A stretch of DNA of 38,417 nucleotides from UBA877 sp035506155 (GTDB lineage Bacteria > Chloroflexota > Anaerolineae > Anaerolineales > Villigracilaceae), in the NCBI GenBank assembly GCA_035506155.1, contig DATJPX010000068.1, forward strand, positions 1-38,417, given 5' to 3'. A program made the translations under genes and the position numbers. Shown here piece by piece: positions 1-13,200 of this stretch (position 1 is its first letter; each line of letters starts with the position of its first letter). The notes below the pieces were generated by a model, which was not told the DNA's origin, made no database searches, and saw only the letters and a program-made list of their open reading frames with translations.

Positions 1-3000
1 TCAACGCGGCCAGGCCGTCGGTATCGGAAGCGGTGTTATTGGCCGGATTCGTATCGGTAACCGGGGATGTAACGGTCGCCGTGTTGACCAGGTCGCCGGA
101 AGGCGTTGCAGTCACCCCTGCAGAGACGTTATAGGTGATGCTGGCGCCAGCCGGCAGGTCGATCGTGTCGCTAAACGGAGCGGAGGTGCCTCCATCGCAT
201 CCGTAGGCGGCCGGGGTGGCCGGGGCGCAGCTCCACGTCCAACCGGTGATTTGGGTGGGCATGGCATCCGAGACCACTGCGCCGGTCACGTCGGCAGGAC
301 CGTAATTGGTCACCACGACGACGTAATTCAGGGTGTCGACGGCGAGGTAATAAATCCGGTTGTCCGTCTTCGTGATCCCGAGGTCGGTCTGGGAATTCTG
401 GGTGTCGGTATCGCTGGCGCTGTTGTTGGCGGAATTGGTGTCAGTGATGCCCGAGGCAGGTGCAATCGTAGCCGTATTGACCAGGTCGCCGGTGGCGGAC
501 GATTGGATGTTCGCGACGACCGTATAAGTCAGGCTCGAGCCGGACGGCAGGTTGACCGTGTCGCTGAAATCGGTCGAGCTGCCGGCCGCGCCGTTACAGC
601 CCGTCGCCCCGCCGGTCGCACCGGTGCAAGTCCAGGTCCAGGAGGCAACCTGGGCAGGGATGCTGTCGCTGACGACCGACAAGGGCGCCGCGCTCGGTCC
701 GCTGTTGACGATTGTGACCGTGTAGGTGACGCTCATGCCCGGGACGTATTGGGTGACGCCGTCATCCTTCGTCACCGACAGGTCGACCTGGGAGTTCTGC
801 GTGTCGGTATCCGTGGCGGAATTGTTGGCGGAGTTGGTGTCCGCCGGATGGGCGACCGTCGCCGTGTTGACCAGATCGCCGGTCAAAGTCGAGGCGATGT
901 TTGCCGTGACCGTGTAGGTCACGTGCTGGCCGGCCGGGATGTCCACCGTGTCGCCGATGTTGCCGGAGCCGCTGGCCGTGCAGGTGGCTCCACCCACGCC
1001 CGCGCAGGTCCAGGCCGCCGTGACGCCCGCCGGGAAACTGTCCGTGACCGTCGCGCCGGTGGCGTCGCTCGGTCCGCTGTTGGCGACCGTGACCGTGTAG
1101 GTGACGCCCTGTCCGGGCACGTACTGGGTCACGCCGTCGGTCTTGGTGACTGACAGGTCGACCTGGGTATGCTGGGTGTCGGTATCCGTGGCGGAATTGT
1201 TCGTGTTGTCGGTGTCCGCCGGGTGGGCGACCGTCGCCGTGTTGACCAGGTCGCCGGTCAGGGAGGAAAGGATATTCGCCGTGACCGTGTAAGTCACGTG
1301 CTGGCCGGCCGGGATATTGACCGTGTCGTTGATGTTGCCCGTGCCACTGGCCGCGCAGGTGGCCGTCCCCGAACCCGTGCAGGTCCAGGCCGCTGTGACG
1401 CCCGCCGGGAAGCTGTCTGTGACCGTCGCGCCGGTGGCATCGCTCGGTCCGCTGTTGGCGACCGTGATCGTGTAAGTGACGCTCTGTCCGGGCACGTACT
1501 GGGTCACACCGTCGGTCTTGGTGACCGACAGGTCGACCTGAGTATGCTGGGTGTCGGTATCGGTGGCGCTGTTGTTGGCGGAATTGGTGTCGGCGGGATG
1601 GGCGACCGTCGCCGTATTGACCAGGTCGCCGGTCAGGGAGGAAACGATATTCGCCGTGACCGTGTAGGTCACGTGCTGGCCGGCCGGGATATTCGCCGAG
1701 GTGCTGAGGTTGCCAGACCCGCTGGCCGTGCAGGTGGCTCCACCCACACCCGCGCAAGTCCAGGTGGCCGTCACGCCGGCCGGGAAGCTGTCCGTGACCG
1801 TTGCGCCGGTGGCATCGCTCGGTCCGCTGTTGCTGACCGTGATCGTATAGGTGACGCTCGTGCCCGGGACGTACTGGGCCACGCCGTCGGTCTTCGTGAT
1901 CGACAGGTCGACCTGGGTGTGCTGGGTATCCGTGTCCGTAGCCGTATTGTTGGCCGCGTTCGTCTCGGTGACGCCCGCCGCTGCCGCAACTGTGGCAGTA
2001 TTGACCAGGTTTCCGGTCGCGGACGATTTGATGTTCGCCGCAACCGTATAGGTCAGGCTCGAACCGGAGGGTAGATCGACCGTGTCGGTGAAATTGATGG
2101 AATTGCTGGCCGCCGCGTCGCAGCCGGTCGCCCCGCCGGTGACGCCCGAACAGGCCCAAGCCCAGGAGGAAAGCTGAGTGGGAATGTTATCCGTGACGAC
2201 CGAGGCAAGCGCGTCGCTCGGTCCACTGTTGGCGACCGTGACCGTGTAAGTCACACTCATTCCGGGGACGTACTGGGCCACACTGTCGGTCTTCGTCACG
2301 GACAGGTCCGCCCGGGAGTTCTGGGTGTCGGTGTCCGTAGCAGAGTTATTCCCCGGGGTCGGGTCGGTAATCCCCGCGGCAGGCGCAATACTGGCCGTAT
2401 TGACCAGGTTCCCGGTCGCGGAAGATTTGATGTTCGCAGTGACCGTGTAAGTCATGGTCGAACCGGAGGGCAGATTGACCGTGTCAGTGAAATTGACGGA
2501 ATTGCTGGCTGCCGCGTCGCAGCCGGTCGCCCCGCCGGTGACGCCCGCGCAGGCCCAGGTCCAGGAGGAAAGCTGGGCGGGAATGTTATCCGTGACGACC
2601 GAGGCGAGCGCGTCGCTCGGCCCGGTGTTCCTGACCACGACGGTATAGGTGACGCTCGATCCAGGGATGTACGTGGCGATCCCGTCCGTCTTGGTGGTCC
2701 GCAGGTCCGCCCGGGAATTCTGGGTGTCGGTATCCGTGGCGGAGTTGTTGGTGCCATCGGTGTCCGCCGGGTGGGCGACCGTCGCCGTATTGACCAGGTC
2801 GCCGGTCGCAGAGGAAGTAATATTTGCCGTGACCGTGTAAGTCACGTGCTGGCCGGCCGGGATGTTCGCAGAGGTATTCAGGTTCCCGGCTCCGCTGGCC
2901 GTGCAGGTGGCTCCGCCCACGCCCGCGCAGGTCCAGGTGTCTGATGTGACAGTTGCAGGGAAGGTGTCCGTGACCGTAGTACCGGTGGCGTCGCTCGGTC

Positions 3001-4275
3001 CGCTATTGCTGACCGTGATCGTGTAGGTGACGCTCGCACCGGGGATATATGTGGCGGAGCCGTCGGTCTTCGTGATGGATACATCGACCTGGGAGTGCTG
3101 GGTGTCGGTGTCAGTTGCGGTGTTGTCTGCCGCGTTCGTCTCGGTGATGCCCGCCGCAGGCGTGATGCTGGCCGTGTTGACCAGGTTGCCGGTGGCGGAG
3201 GACTTGATATTTGCCACGACTGTATATGTGATGCTCGAGCCGGTCGGCAGGTTGATCGTGTCGGTGAAATTGACCGAGTTGCTGGCCGCGCCGTCGCAGC
3301 CCGTTGCTCCACCGGTCGCACCGGTGCAGGTCCAAGTCCAGTTGGATAACTGGGCAGGAATGGCGTCGGAGACAACCGATGCAGGCGCATCGCTCGGCCC
3401 GGCATTCCCGACTGTGACCGTGTAAGTCACACTCATTCCGGGGACATATTGGGCAGTGCCATCCGTCTTGGTCGTCGATAGATCGACCTGCGAATGCTGG
3501 GTGTCCGTATCCGTGGCAGTATTGTTGGTCAGATTGGTGTCGGTGACGCCTGCCGCAGGCGTGATGCTGGCCGTGTTGACCAGGTTGCCGGTGGCGGAGG
3601 ACTTGATATTTGCCACGACCGTATAAGTAATGCTCGAGCCGGTCGGCAGATCGACCGTGTCGGTGAAATTGGACGAGTTGCTGGCCGCGCCGTCGCAACC
3701 CGTCGCCCCGCCGGTCGCGCCGGTGCAGGTCCAGGTCCAATTGGATAATTGGGCGGGAATGGTATCTGAGGCGACCGAGGCAGGTGCGTTGCTGGGTCCG
3801 GCATTGGCCAGCGTTACCGTGTAGGTAACGCTCGTGCCGGGGACGTACTGGGCCGCGCCATCCGTCTTCGTCGTCGACAGGTCCGCCTGGGGGTTCGGTG
3901 TATCGGTATCCGTGGAGGTATCGTTGGCGGGAGTCGGGGCGACGAGGCCGGTCGGAGGGGCAACGGTGGCGGTATTGACCAGGTTGGTCGTGGCAGCCGG
4001 GTCGGTCTGGGCGACGACTGTGTAGGTCACGTGCTGACCGGCTGGAATGGTAACCGTGTCGCTGATATTCCCTGTGCCGCCGGCAGAGCAGGTCGCTCCG
4101 CCCGCGCCGGCGCAGGTCCAGCTGGTCGAGGTGACGACCGCCGGGAAGTTGTCCGTGACGGTTGCACCGCTGGCAATGTCGTTGCCAACGTTGCTGACCG
4201 TGACGGTGTAGGTGACGCTTGCCCCAGGGACATACTGGGCAGCCCCATCGGTCTTCGTGATCGTCAGGTCTGGAT
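1..4275 (-). repeat. C-terminal-proximal array of at least eleven DUF11 units, two subtypes
   Basis: A V-N-T-A-[TS]-[VI] anchor recurs with its DNA start at 3969, 3570, 3171, 2784, 2394, 1995, 1611, 1236, 861, 471 and 78. The spacings are 399, 399, 387, 390, 399, 384, 375, 375, 390 and 393 bp, all multiples of three. Each unit has a D-L-S-x-T-K-T-D-G start (diverged in the last), a Y-V-P-G-x-S-V-T-Y-T strand and a W-T/S-C...C loop. Subtype S carries an I-P-A-G-Q-H-V-T-Y-T motif. Subtype L carries N-W-T-W-T-C and G-C-D-G/A-A-A-S/G motifs. DNA identity between neighbours is high by eye, notably for the three units spaced 375 bp apart. Confidence 0.92.
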
Positions 4276-7200
4276 AGGTGACGACCACGCCGGTGGAAGT
4301 GGAAGTGGCATAGTTATTCAGGCCGCTTGGCCCATCCACGCCGGTGCGCTCGTTTGCGTTCGAGCCGTCCAGCGAGGTCCAGGTCATGGCGACGGCGTTC
4401 GTCAAGGTGTCGCCGATGGCGGGCGGCGCAGGCGGACCGTTCACACTGACCTGGTAGGTCAGGGCGGCCGTGTCGCCAAGCAGAAGGGAACAGGAGGAAC
4501 TGCAGGTCCAGGTGAGGGTACGCGTCCCGGAATTATAGGACGGCGACCAGCCGGCCGGGCCGGCGCTGGCAGGCACATAGCTCAAGCCGGAGGGAATGGT
4601 GTCCGTCACGACGATGTCGTAGGCATTTGCCTTGCTGGCGGCTGAGTGCGATACGTTCAGCGTATATGTGATCGTCTGGCCGTAGGCGGGAGTGGCATCG
4701 TCGACAGTCTTGACGACCTGCAGCTTCGGTTCGACGACCGCGGAGTAGATATGGTTGGACAAGACCGCGCTGCCGCCATTGATCGAGACACTGAACCGGT
4801 TATCGTGGACGGTCCCGTTATAGTTGTTCGAGTCGTTGTTGACCAGGACGTTGAATTCGACCACCACGTACTCGGCGTTCGGGTCGGAATCGTTGTTGAC
4901 GAGGTTGCCGAGCGGGAAGGAGACGTTCTGCCCGGATACGCTGACATGCGTGCCCGGTATGGCAAACGTCGGCGGCAGGGCGTCGTTATCGGCGCCGGCC
5001 AGGTCGCCGGGAACGGTCATCGGGGTATCGGCAACGAAGGACAGCCTCGGATCGCCGAGATAACTGAGCCCGGCCGGGAGCGTGTCGGCAAGGACGAAAT
5101 TGTTGGAGGTGCCCTCGGGGAGGGTTACCGTCAGGCGGTAACGCATGGTCTCGCCGATCGCCAGGAGACGGGCATTGATGGTGGCATCGGAGCCGTCACC
5201 GGTCTCTGGAGTTCCAGTCTCCGATGTGGAAACGATCGACTTGACCGGCGCCACGTTGTTGACGGTAACGTCCGCCGTATCCGTGCCGTGATAGGTGTTG
5301 ATCCCGCCGGATCCATCGCGCTCGCCGTTTGAGGCGCCCGAGGCTCCCGGGGTATTGGAACCGGTCGGGTTGCCCGCCGTGCCCGTCCCGGGCAGGCTGG
5401 TGTAGGTCAGGGCAGCCGTATTCGTGACCGTCTGGTGCGGGACGACTGCGCTGGTCAGGTTGGCCCGGTAGTTGATGGTCACCTGGCAGCCCGGCGCAAC
5501 GTGCGGGATCGTCACGTCCAGTTGCATCGCAACGGAGGTATCGTTGACCGGCGTTCCGGGTGTGGAACAACTGGCGTTATAGCTGATATCGCTGGCCGGA
5601 TCGAAGGCCAGGCCGCTCAACGGCAGGCTGGCAAGGTTGTCCAGCAGGCGGACGTCGAAGGCGTCCGTATTGTTCGCGCCGTTTGCAGCCGTATAAGTGA
5701 CCGTATAGGTGATCTGGTCGCCGGCATCGCCGGAGGTGGGCGAAGCGGTCTTGTTGTTAGTTGCGAGGCTGAAGGGGATATTCGGCTCGCGGATCGTCAG
5801 GGTGGTGGCGGCCGAGGCGGAACCGAGGTTCGTCATGGCCGAGCCGTCGTACCGGCGAGCCTGGAAGCTGTCGGTGAGGCTGCGTCCGGCGATATTGTTG
5901 GTTTCGTTCGTCACCAACGCGTTGAATTCGAGGATGACGAATTCGGGATTGGAATCGCTGTCGCTGTTCGTGACGGTGCCCAGCCCGAAGTGCATCGTGG
6001 TATTCGTGCCATACACGTCGGAATTGGCGGTTTCGGAGGTCGAGATGTTGCCGTCCGCCAGGCTGCAGTTCACCGCCGAGGAGGGGATCTGGGCCGGGTC
6101 GGCTGCCTGGGCGAGGGTGAACGTCCCGGAATAGTTGGCGCAGGCTACGGCAGGGATGGAACCGTAAGCGGCCGAGGAAACGCCGCCTCCGCCGACGAAC
6201 AGGACCTTGGTCGTGGCCGGGGTGGCCACAGAATCCAGGAAGCGCTGCCCCGCCCCGGTCCCGCCGAACAGGTCGGCGAGCTGGAGATCGGTGACCGTAC
6301 CTTCGGGCAGCTGCAGGACCAGGCGGTAGCGCACGATCTCACCGATCGTGACGTTCGTTCCTGAAGTATGCACTTCGGAGCTGGCTACAACGGCTTTCTG
6401 GGTCGCAACATTGGCCGTCGTGAAAGTTCCCGTGCTGTTTTGCAAGCCATAATCGTTGAGACTGTCGCTGCCGATGGCTCCGGCCGGGCCGGTGCGCTCA
6501 TCCGAATCGGTATTATACGGGGAGGCATCGCTGCGCGTACCGGGGATGCTGGTCCAGCGTACCTCGCCGATGTTGGCGGCGATGGTCTGGCCTGGGTAGA
6601 CACCGATATCGAGGGTGGTATCGAACGTAATCGTACAGGAGGAATTCCTGGGGAAGGTTGCCCAGGTGGCCGTCAGCGTTCGGGTGCCGCCGTCGTAGGC
6701 AAAGACCGGCGCGCCGGCGCTGCACGTACCGGCTGCCGCGGAGCCGGCCGTATAGGTCAGGCCGGTCGGGAGCACGTCCCGGAAGACGGCATCGTAGGCG
6801 TTCGTATCTCCGGCGGCATTGCCGTTGGCGACCGTCACACTGTAGGTGGTCGTATCGCCGGCATCGGAGCCTGCCGCCAGGATGGATTTGTTGATCGTCA
6901 GGGCCGGCTCGACCACTTTCACGTGGGAGGCCGAAACGGGCGACTGGCTTCCGCCCGTCCAGGAAAGCACGGCCGAGTTCGCCAGGCCGGTAGAGCCGCT
7001 GGTCCCGGTATTCTGATTGCCGGCAACGTTCGTGACCAGGACGGTGTACTGGACCGTGATCGTCTCAGGAGTCGCGTTATCCGTATTGGTATTCGTCACG
7101 GTCCCGAAATCGTAGGTGGCTACGCCCCCGTTGGAAGTGATCAGGGGGTCGTTCGTCCCCGGGGTCGTTCCGTCGTTGCAGACCGATGCGGCCGAGAATC

Positions 7201-10200
7201 CGCCCGGCAGGCTGGTGCTCAATCCTGCCGAGGGAGTGACGCTGACACAATGGACGAAGGCCAGGCCCGCATCCAGCGTGTCGACTGCCCGCAAGGCCGG
7301 AGTGGTTCCCTCGGGGACGGTGATCACCAGGTCATACGTGACCAATTCGCCGATGGCGGCCTGGGTCAGCAGGTCGTTGCCGGGCACATTCAGTTCCGTG
7401 GAGACGAGCGTCTTGGTCATGGATGGGAGGCTGGTCGTGACAGAGGCGGAATCCGTCCGGCTGTAATCGTTGATGCCGCCGGAACCGTCACGCTCGCCAT
7501 CCGCCGCGCCGGGATTATGGTCGCCGGCCAGGGAAGTCCAGACGACGCTGGCAGTGTTGGGGATCGCAAGCCCGGGGGTGACGGCGGTCTTGAGCGTAGC
7601 CGTGTAGACGATCTGCACATTCGCCGAGGAACTGGCGATCGAATCGATCGTGATGTCCACGGTGTTGCCGCTGGAATTGTCCGTGACGCCGCTGGCGCCA
7701 CCCGTGAGGGTCACGACGGGCGGCAGGTCGAGGGTCAGGTAGGAGGCCGGCAGGGGGTCGGTGATGCGGACATCGTACGCCGTTGCATGGCTGCCGGCGG
7801 CCGGGGAGATGTTCACAGTATAGGTGACCACATCGCCGGCATCGGGGTGGACCGGGGTCACGCTGGCAGCCTTGGTGATATTGAGGGCCGGTTCGACGAT
7901 CTTGAATCCGTCGTCCGCGCCGTCCGTTTGGCCGGCGCCGGCCACATTCGTCCACGCCAGGTCGACGTGGTTGTTCAAGTCCAGGTTGTCGTTGGTATAC
8001 GCTGTGTTGGCGACCCTGGCCTGGAAGGTGATCGTGACCGGGCTGCTCGTGATCGCGGCATCGCCGAAATCCCACTTCAGGCTGACCGTGTCAGATCCGT
8101 CGGTCGGACCGGTGGCAGTGAAGGCGGCCGCGCTGATCCCGCTTCCCACCGACTGGCTGCCGGCCGCGTAGATCATGCCCTTGGGCAGGGTATCCGTGAT
8201 GACCGCATTGTGCAGGGTGCCCAGCGGGCTGGTCAAGGTCAGGGTGTAATCGATGGTCTGGCCGATGGTCGCCTGGGTCGTGCCGCCGTCGCTCTTGGCA
8301 ATCGCCGGCGCGCCGGAGGTGAACGAGGAGGTAACGTCCGGACCGGTGTAGCTGCGTTCGTTGGCGTCCGGGCCGTCCAGGCTGGTCCAGGAGGCTGCAA
8401 TCGTATTGGTATGGCTGCCATCCAAATAGAGGCTGCCCAACGCCTTTGCCGTGTAGACGCACTCGATGTAAGCATGCGGCGTCGACACCGGCAGGTCCCA
8501 GCCTCCCGCCGGGCTGCCGTCGAAGGTGACCACGTTTCCGGCCACGCTGGAACTGGCCAGGATGGCTGCGCTCGAGCTGCCGTCGAAATAGGTGCAGCTC
8601 GTCACCGAATCGAACGCCACACCCTGGGCAAGGGTATCCTCGGCCGTGACGTCGTAAGCCGGGGAAGTGCCGGTATTGGTGAAGCGGACCGTGTAGGTCA
8701 GCGTATCGCCGGCCTGGACGCCGGAGGTGGGGCTGACGCTCTTGGTGGTCGTGACGTCCGGCTCGACGATGGTGTTCGAAACCGTATTCGATGTTCCGCG
8801 CGATAGGGCGTTGATCGTAACGGTAAAGGCGTTAGATTTGATGTCGCCATTGTGGTTATTGGCGTCATCGTCAGCCCGGACATCGAACTCGACCACCACT
8901 TTTTCCGTATTGCTGTCTACATCGTTGTTGACGATGTTGCCGAGATTGAAGGTGAGGTCCTGGCCCGAGACGGCAATGTGCGCGGCCGGCAGAGCGTAGG
9001 TCGGCGGAAGGGCGCCGTTGTCGGCCTGGGTGCTGCCGGTCAGGTCAGCCGCCAGGGTCATGCCGGAATCGTCGATGAAGGAGATTTTCGGGTTGCCGGC
9101 GTAAACGATCCCGAGCGGCAGGGTATCGTTGATCGTGAAGGCGTCCTGGGTGCCCTGGGGGATGTCGACCGCCAGCCGGTAGCGTTCCACTTCGCCGATG
9201 GCCAGGTCGGTTCCGAGGGTATCAGCATTCGAGCTGGACACGATCGATTTGGCGGGTGTGATATCCGTGATCGTCAGGTCGGCGGAAGCGGAAGTGAAAT
9301 AATCGTTGTATGAAGGAGCGCCGAATCCGTCGCGCTCATCCGAATCAGGATTGTAAGCGGATCGGTTGCTGTACGGCCCCGGAAGGCTGGTCCATTGGAT
9401 GCCGGCGGTATTGGAGATCAACTGGCCGGCGGTGACGGAATCCCTTAGCTCGCCATTTACGGTGATCGTGATCGTCCGGCCCGTTTCGTATGGAAAATCG
9501 AACGAGCTGATCGTCCGGAGGGTGTTCCCGACCAGCGTAAAGGCCGAGGCGGTGACCGGCGAAACGGTCCCGCTGTCGTTGACCGTAAAACCGGTGATCC
9601 GGATGTCGGTTGGGATGCTGTCGGTGAAGGTGACATCGTAGGCATCCGTTTCGCTGGCAGGGGCATGCGAGAGGACAATGGTGTATTGGACCGGGTCCCC
9701 GGCCTCCCCGCTGGTCCCCGACCCGTTGACCACGACCGATTTCGTGGTTTGCAACACCGGTTCGACGACGGTGACATCCGGGGTCGCGTCGGTAATCGGC
9801 GCGGCGCCCAGGCCGGTCCAGGTGAAGACCGCCGAGTTGTTCAGCTTGGTCCCCGACTGGTTGGTCGATGTATTCAAAACGACGGCGCGGTAGACGACGG
9901 TGATGGTCTCGGGGGAGCTGTTGGCCAGGTTGGAATTGGTGACATCCCCAAAGTCGAAGGTCACGGTCCCGCCGCTGTTTTGGATGTAAGGATTGCTGGT
10001 GGCAGCGTTCGTTCCCGCGGTGCAGTTGGTGCAGGCGCCGCTCCCATCGAAGGTCATCCGGGTGCTGGAGAGGTGGCTGGTGGCCGTAATGGAGACCACA
10101 TCCATGAAGGCCAGCCCGGGATCGAGCGTATCGACGATCCTGGCGGCGGAGGTGATGTTCTGGCCGAAGGTGGTCGTCAGGGTGTATGTGACGGCCTCCC

Positions 10201-13200
10201 CGATGGCGGCTTGATCGGCGGCATTGTTGCCTGCCGCGGTAATTTCGGTGCCGGTCAGGGTTTTGGTGAAGACGATCGGCTTGGTGAAACCGAAATCTAC
10301 AGTGGCATTGACCTGGTTATCGGCCAGGCTGCCAGTATAGCCGCTCTGGTCCTCGCCGGTCGGGATCAGGGCTGGGTTCCCGGCTTGCAGGGAATAGGTG
10401 CGCGTCCGGATGCCGTTGGTCGCCAGCAGGAGGTCGTCGATGCCGTTCTCATCGACGTTCTGGTCCGCGGTGGGGCTGCTCCCCGCGCCGGAGCTGGAGA
10501 CGTAACCGGCCAGGGGCTTCCCGGCCGCGAACATGCTGGCCGGGATGGTAACGTAATAATCGCCCGGGAACACGTTGTCGAAATAGTAATAGCCGGAGCT
10601 GTTCGTGAACGTCGTGGCAGTCAGGATATTCCCGGCGGTGAACAACTGGACGGTCACGCCGGCAATGCCCGGCTCCGAGCCGTTGCGAATGCCGTCGTTC
10701 GCCACGCCGCCGCCGGCGCCGTTATCCAGCCAGACGAGGTTGCCAATGGCAACCGGCTTCGTATACCCGGCATCCCAGGTCAGGTCGGTTTGCCCGGCCG
10801 CAAGCGGGATCAAATTCGTTTGCCCGGTCGGCGCGATCGCGTCGCTATCCTTGGAATGGTCGGATCCCTGGTTCGCCAGGGTGATGGAATATCCACTCGG
10901 CGTGGTGAAAACGAGATAGTAATATCCCGGGGTAAGGTTTGTAAAGCTGTATTTCCCATCCACGCCGCCAACGTTGGCCGTAACAGTGGTCCCGAGCAAA
11001 TGATCCGTGTCATCGTATAGCTTGACGGTCACACCATTGATGCCTGGTTCGCCGGCGTCCTGGGTGCCGTTCCCGTTCGAATCGAACCAGACGAAATCGC
11101 CGAGCGTCGCCGGACCCACGTACATGCCCGCATCCCAGGTGGTATCGTTCTCGCCAGGGGTGAGGGTAAACGTGGCGGTCTGGCCGGTGACAGTATCCGC
11201 GTCGCTGTCTTTTGCGTTGTCACTACCCTGGTCCATGGGGCTGAGGGTATATCCCGCTGGCGGGGTAAAGACCAGATAGTAATTCCCCGGAACCAGGTTC
11301 GAGAATCCGTAGATGCCGCCGCCCGAGGTGGCGGTGGTCGCAACCAGGGACCCCGAATCCGTGTATAGCCTGACCGTCACGCCGTCGAGGCCCGGTTCGG
11401 TGCCGTTCTGGATGCCGTCATTGGCGATCCCGCCGGCCCCGGCGCCGTTATCGTTCCAGACCCGGTCGCCGACGGAGGCCAGCTGGTAGAGCCCGGCGTC
11501 CCAGGTCAGGTCGGTCTGACCCGAGGTGAGGGTGAGGACATCCGTCTGGCCAGTGACAGGATTTGCGTCGCTGTCCTTCGTATTATCGGAACCCTGGTCC
11601 TTCGGGCTGAGGGCATACCCTGCTGGCGGGGTGAAAACCACGCGATAGCTCCCCGGCAGCAGCCTGGAGAATCCGTATGTGCCATCCACGCCAGCGAGAT
11701 TTGCCGTGTGGGTGGTCGCCACCAGCGTGCCCGAGGCAGTGTAGAGGTCGACCTGGACGCCATTGACGCCCGCTTCGCCGGCATCCTGGATGCCGTTCCG
11801 GTTCACGTCGTTCCAAACGAAATCGCCCAGCGCGGCCGGCTGGTACACACCGGCGTCCCAGGTGACATCGTTTTGATCGGGGGCAAGCGTGATCAGGTCC
11901 GTCTGGCCGCTGGAGGGATTTGCGTCGCTGTCCGTTGTGGCGGTCCCGCCCGGGCTGTTCTTGACAGTGAGGGCGTACCCGGCCGGAGGTGTGAAAGTCA
12001 AATCGTAAACGCCGGGGGTCAACCCGGTAAAGCTGTAGAGGCCGTCACCGGCCGTCGTCACCGGGAGGGCATTCAATTGATCTGCGTCATCGGCGGTCCC
12101 GGGAACGCCGTCCGGACCGAAGCCGGGCCGGTAGAGATCGACCGTCGCACCGGCAATGCCGCTTTCCCCGGAATCCTGGACGCCGTTTCCATTTGCATCC
12201 AGCCAGACATAGTCGCCCAACGAGGCCGGAGCGGAATACATGCCCGCGTCCCAGGTCAGGTCGGTTTCGCCGGAAACGAGGGTAGTGACGGCAGTCTGGT
12301 AGGTGGCCGGGTTGGCATCGCTGTCCACGGTCGTATCCGAGCCGGCGTTCTGTGGGCTGATGGCATATCCGGTCGGCGGGGTGAAGACCAGGTAATAATT
12401 ACCGGGGATGAGGCTGCTGAAAAGGTATTTCCCGTTGGCATCCGTGTGCTGCGTATCTACGATATTGGAATCGTCGGCAGTGAACGGGATCCCGTCCGGG
12501 CCGTAACCGGGCCGGTAGAGATCCACCCGAACGTTCTGGATGCCGGTCTCGGCGGCATCCTGGATACCGTTTCGATTGGCATCGTTCCATACGAAGTCGC
12601 CCAGCGAGGCCAGCGGCTGGTACATACCGGCGTCCCAGGTCGTATCGTTCTGTCCCGGGCCGAGAGTGATGGTCACGGTTTTACCGGTCCCGGTATCGGC
12701 ATCGCTGTCGAGGGCAGCGTCCGTACCCTGGTTTTTCGGGCTGATCACATAACCTGTCGGGGGGGTGAAGATTTCATAATAATTCCCCGGAACCAGGCCC
12801 GTGAAGACGTACAGGCCGCCGCCGCCGCTTGTGGTCGTCGCAACCAGAGTTCCGGAATCGGTATAGAGCTTGACGGTAACGCCGGGTACGCCGGCTTCGC
12901 CGGAATCCTGGATGCCGTCGTGGTTCGAGTCATACCAGACCCGGTCCCCCAGCGAGGCGAGCTGGACGAAGCTGAAATCGACCGTCAGGTTGGAATACAG
13001 GTCGGGCGCGTCGCCCGGTTGGGAAACAGGACCCAGGTCGGTTTCGCCGGAAGGTTCCACCGCGCCGGGGCCAAGGGTGACCGGGTTGCTGCGGATGCGG
13101 TTACCGGCCACGACCACGCCATTGTTGTCATCGTCGACTGCAGGATAGGTGGTATTGCTGAATCGTACGGCGCTGGAGGTATACCCCGCCGGAGTCACCA

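Noticed and set aside
1..4275. CRISPR-like periodic repeats
   Set aside because: The period is 375-399 bp, in multiples of three, and the repeats are translated DUF11 domains without short unique spacers.
6368..8806. Long plus-strand open frame (about 812 codons) opposite the giant gene
   Set aside because: It is rich in Gly, Arg, Asp and Val with no domain pattern, as expected from the antisense of a GC-rich repeat gene. The minus strand is clearly coding here.
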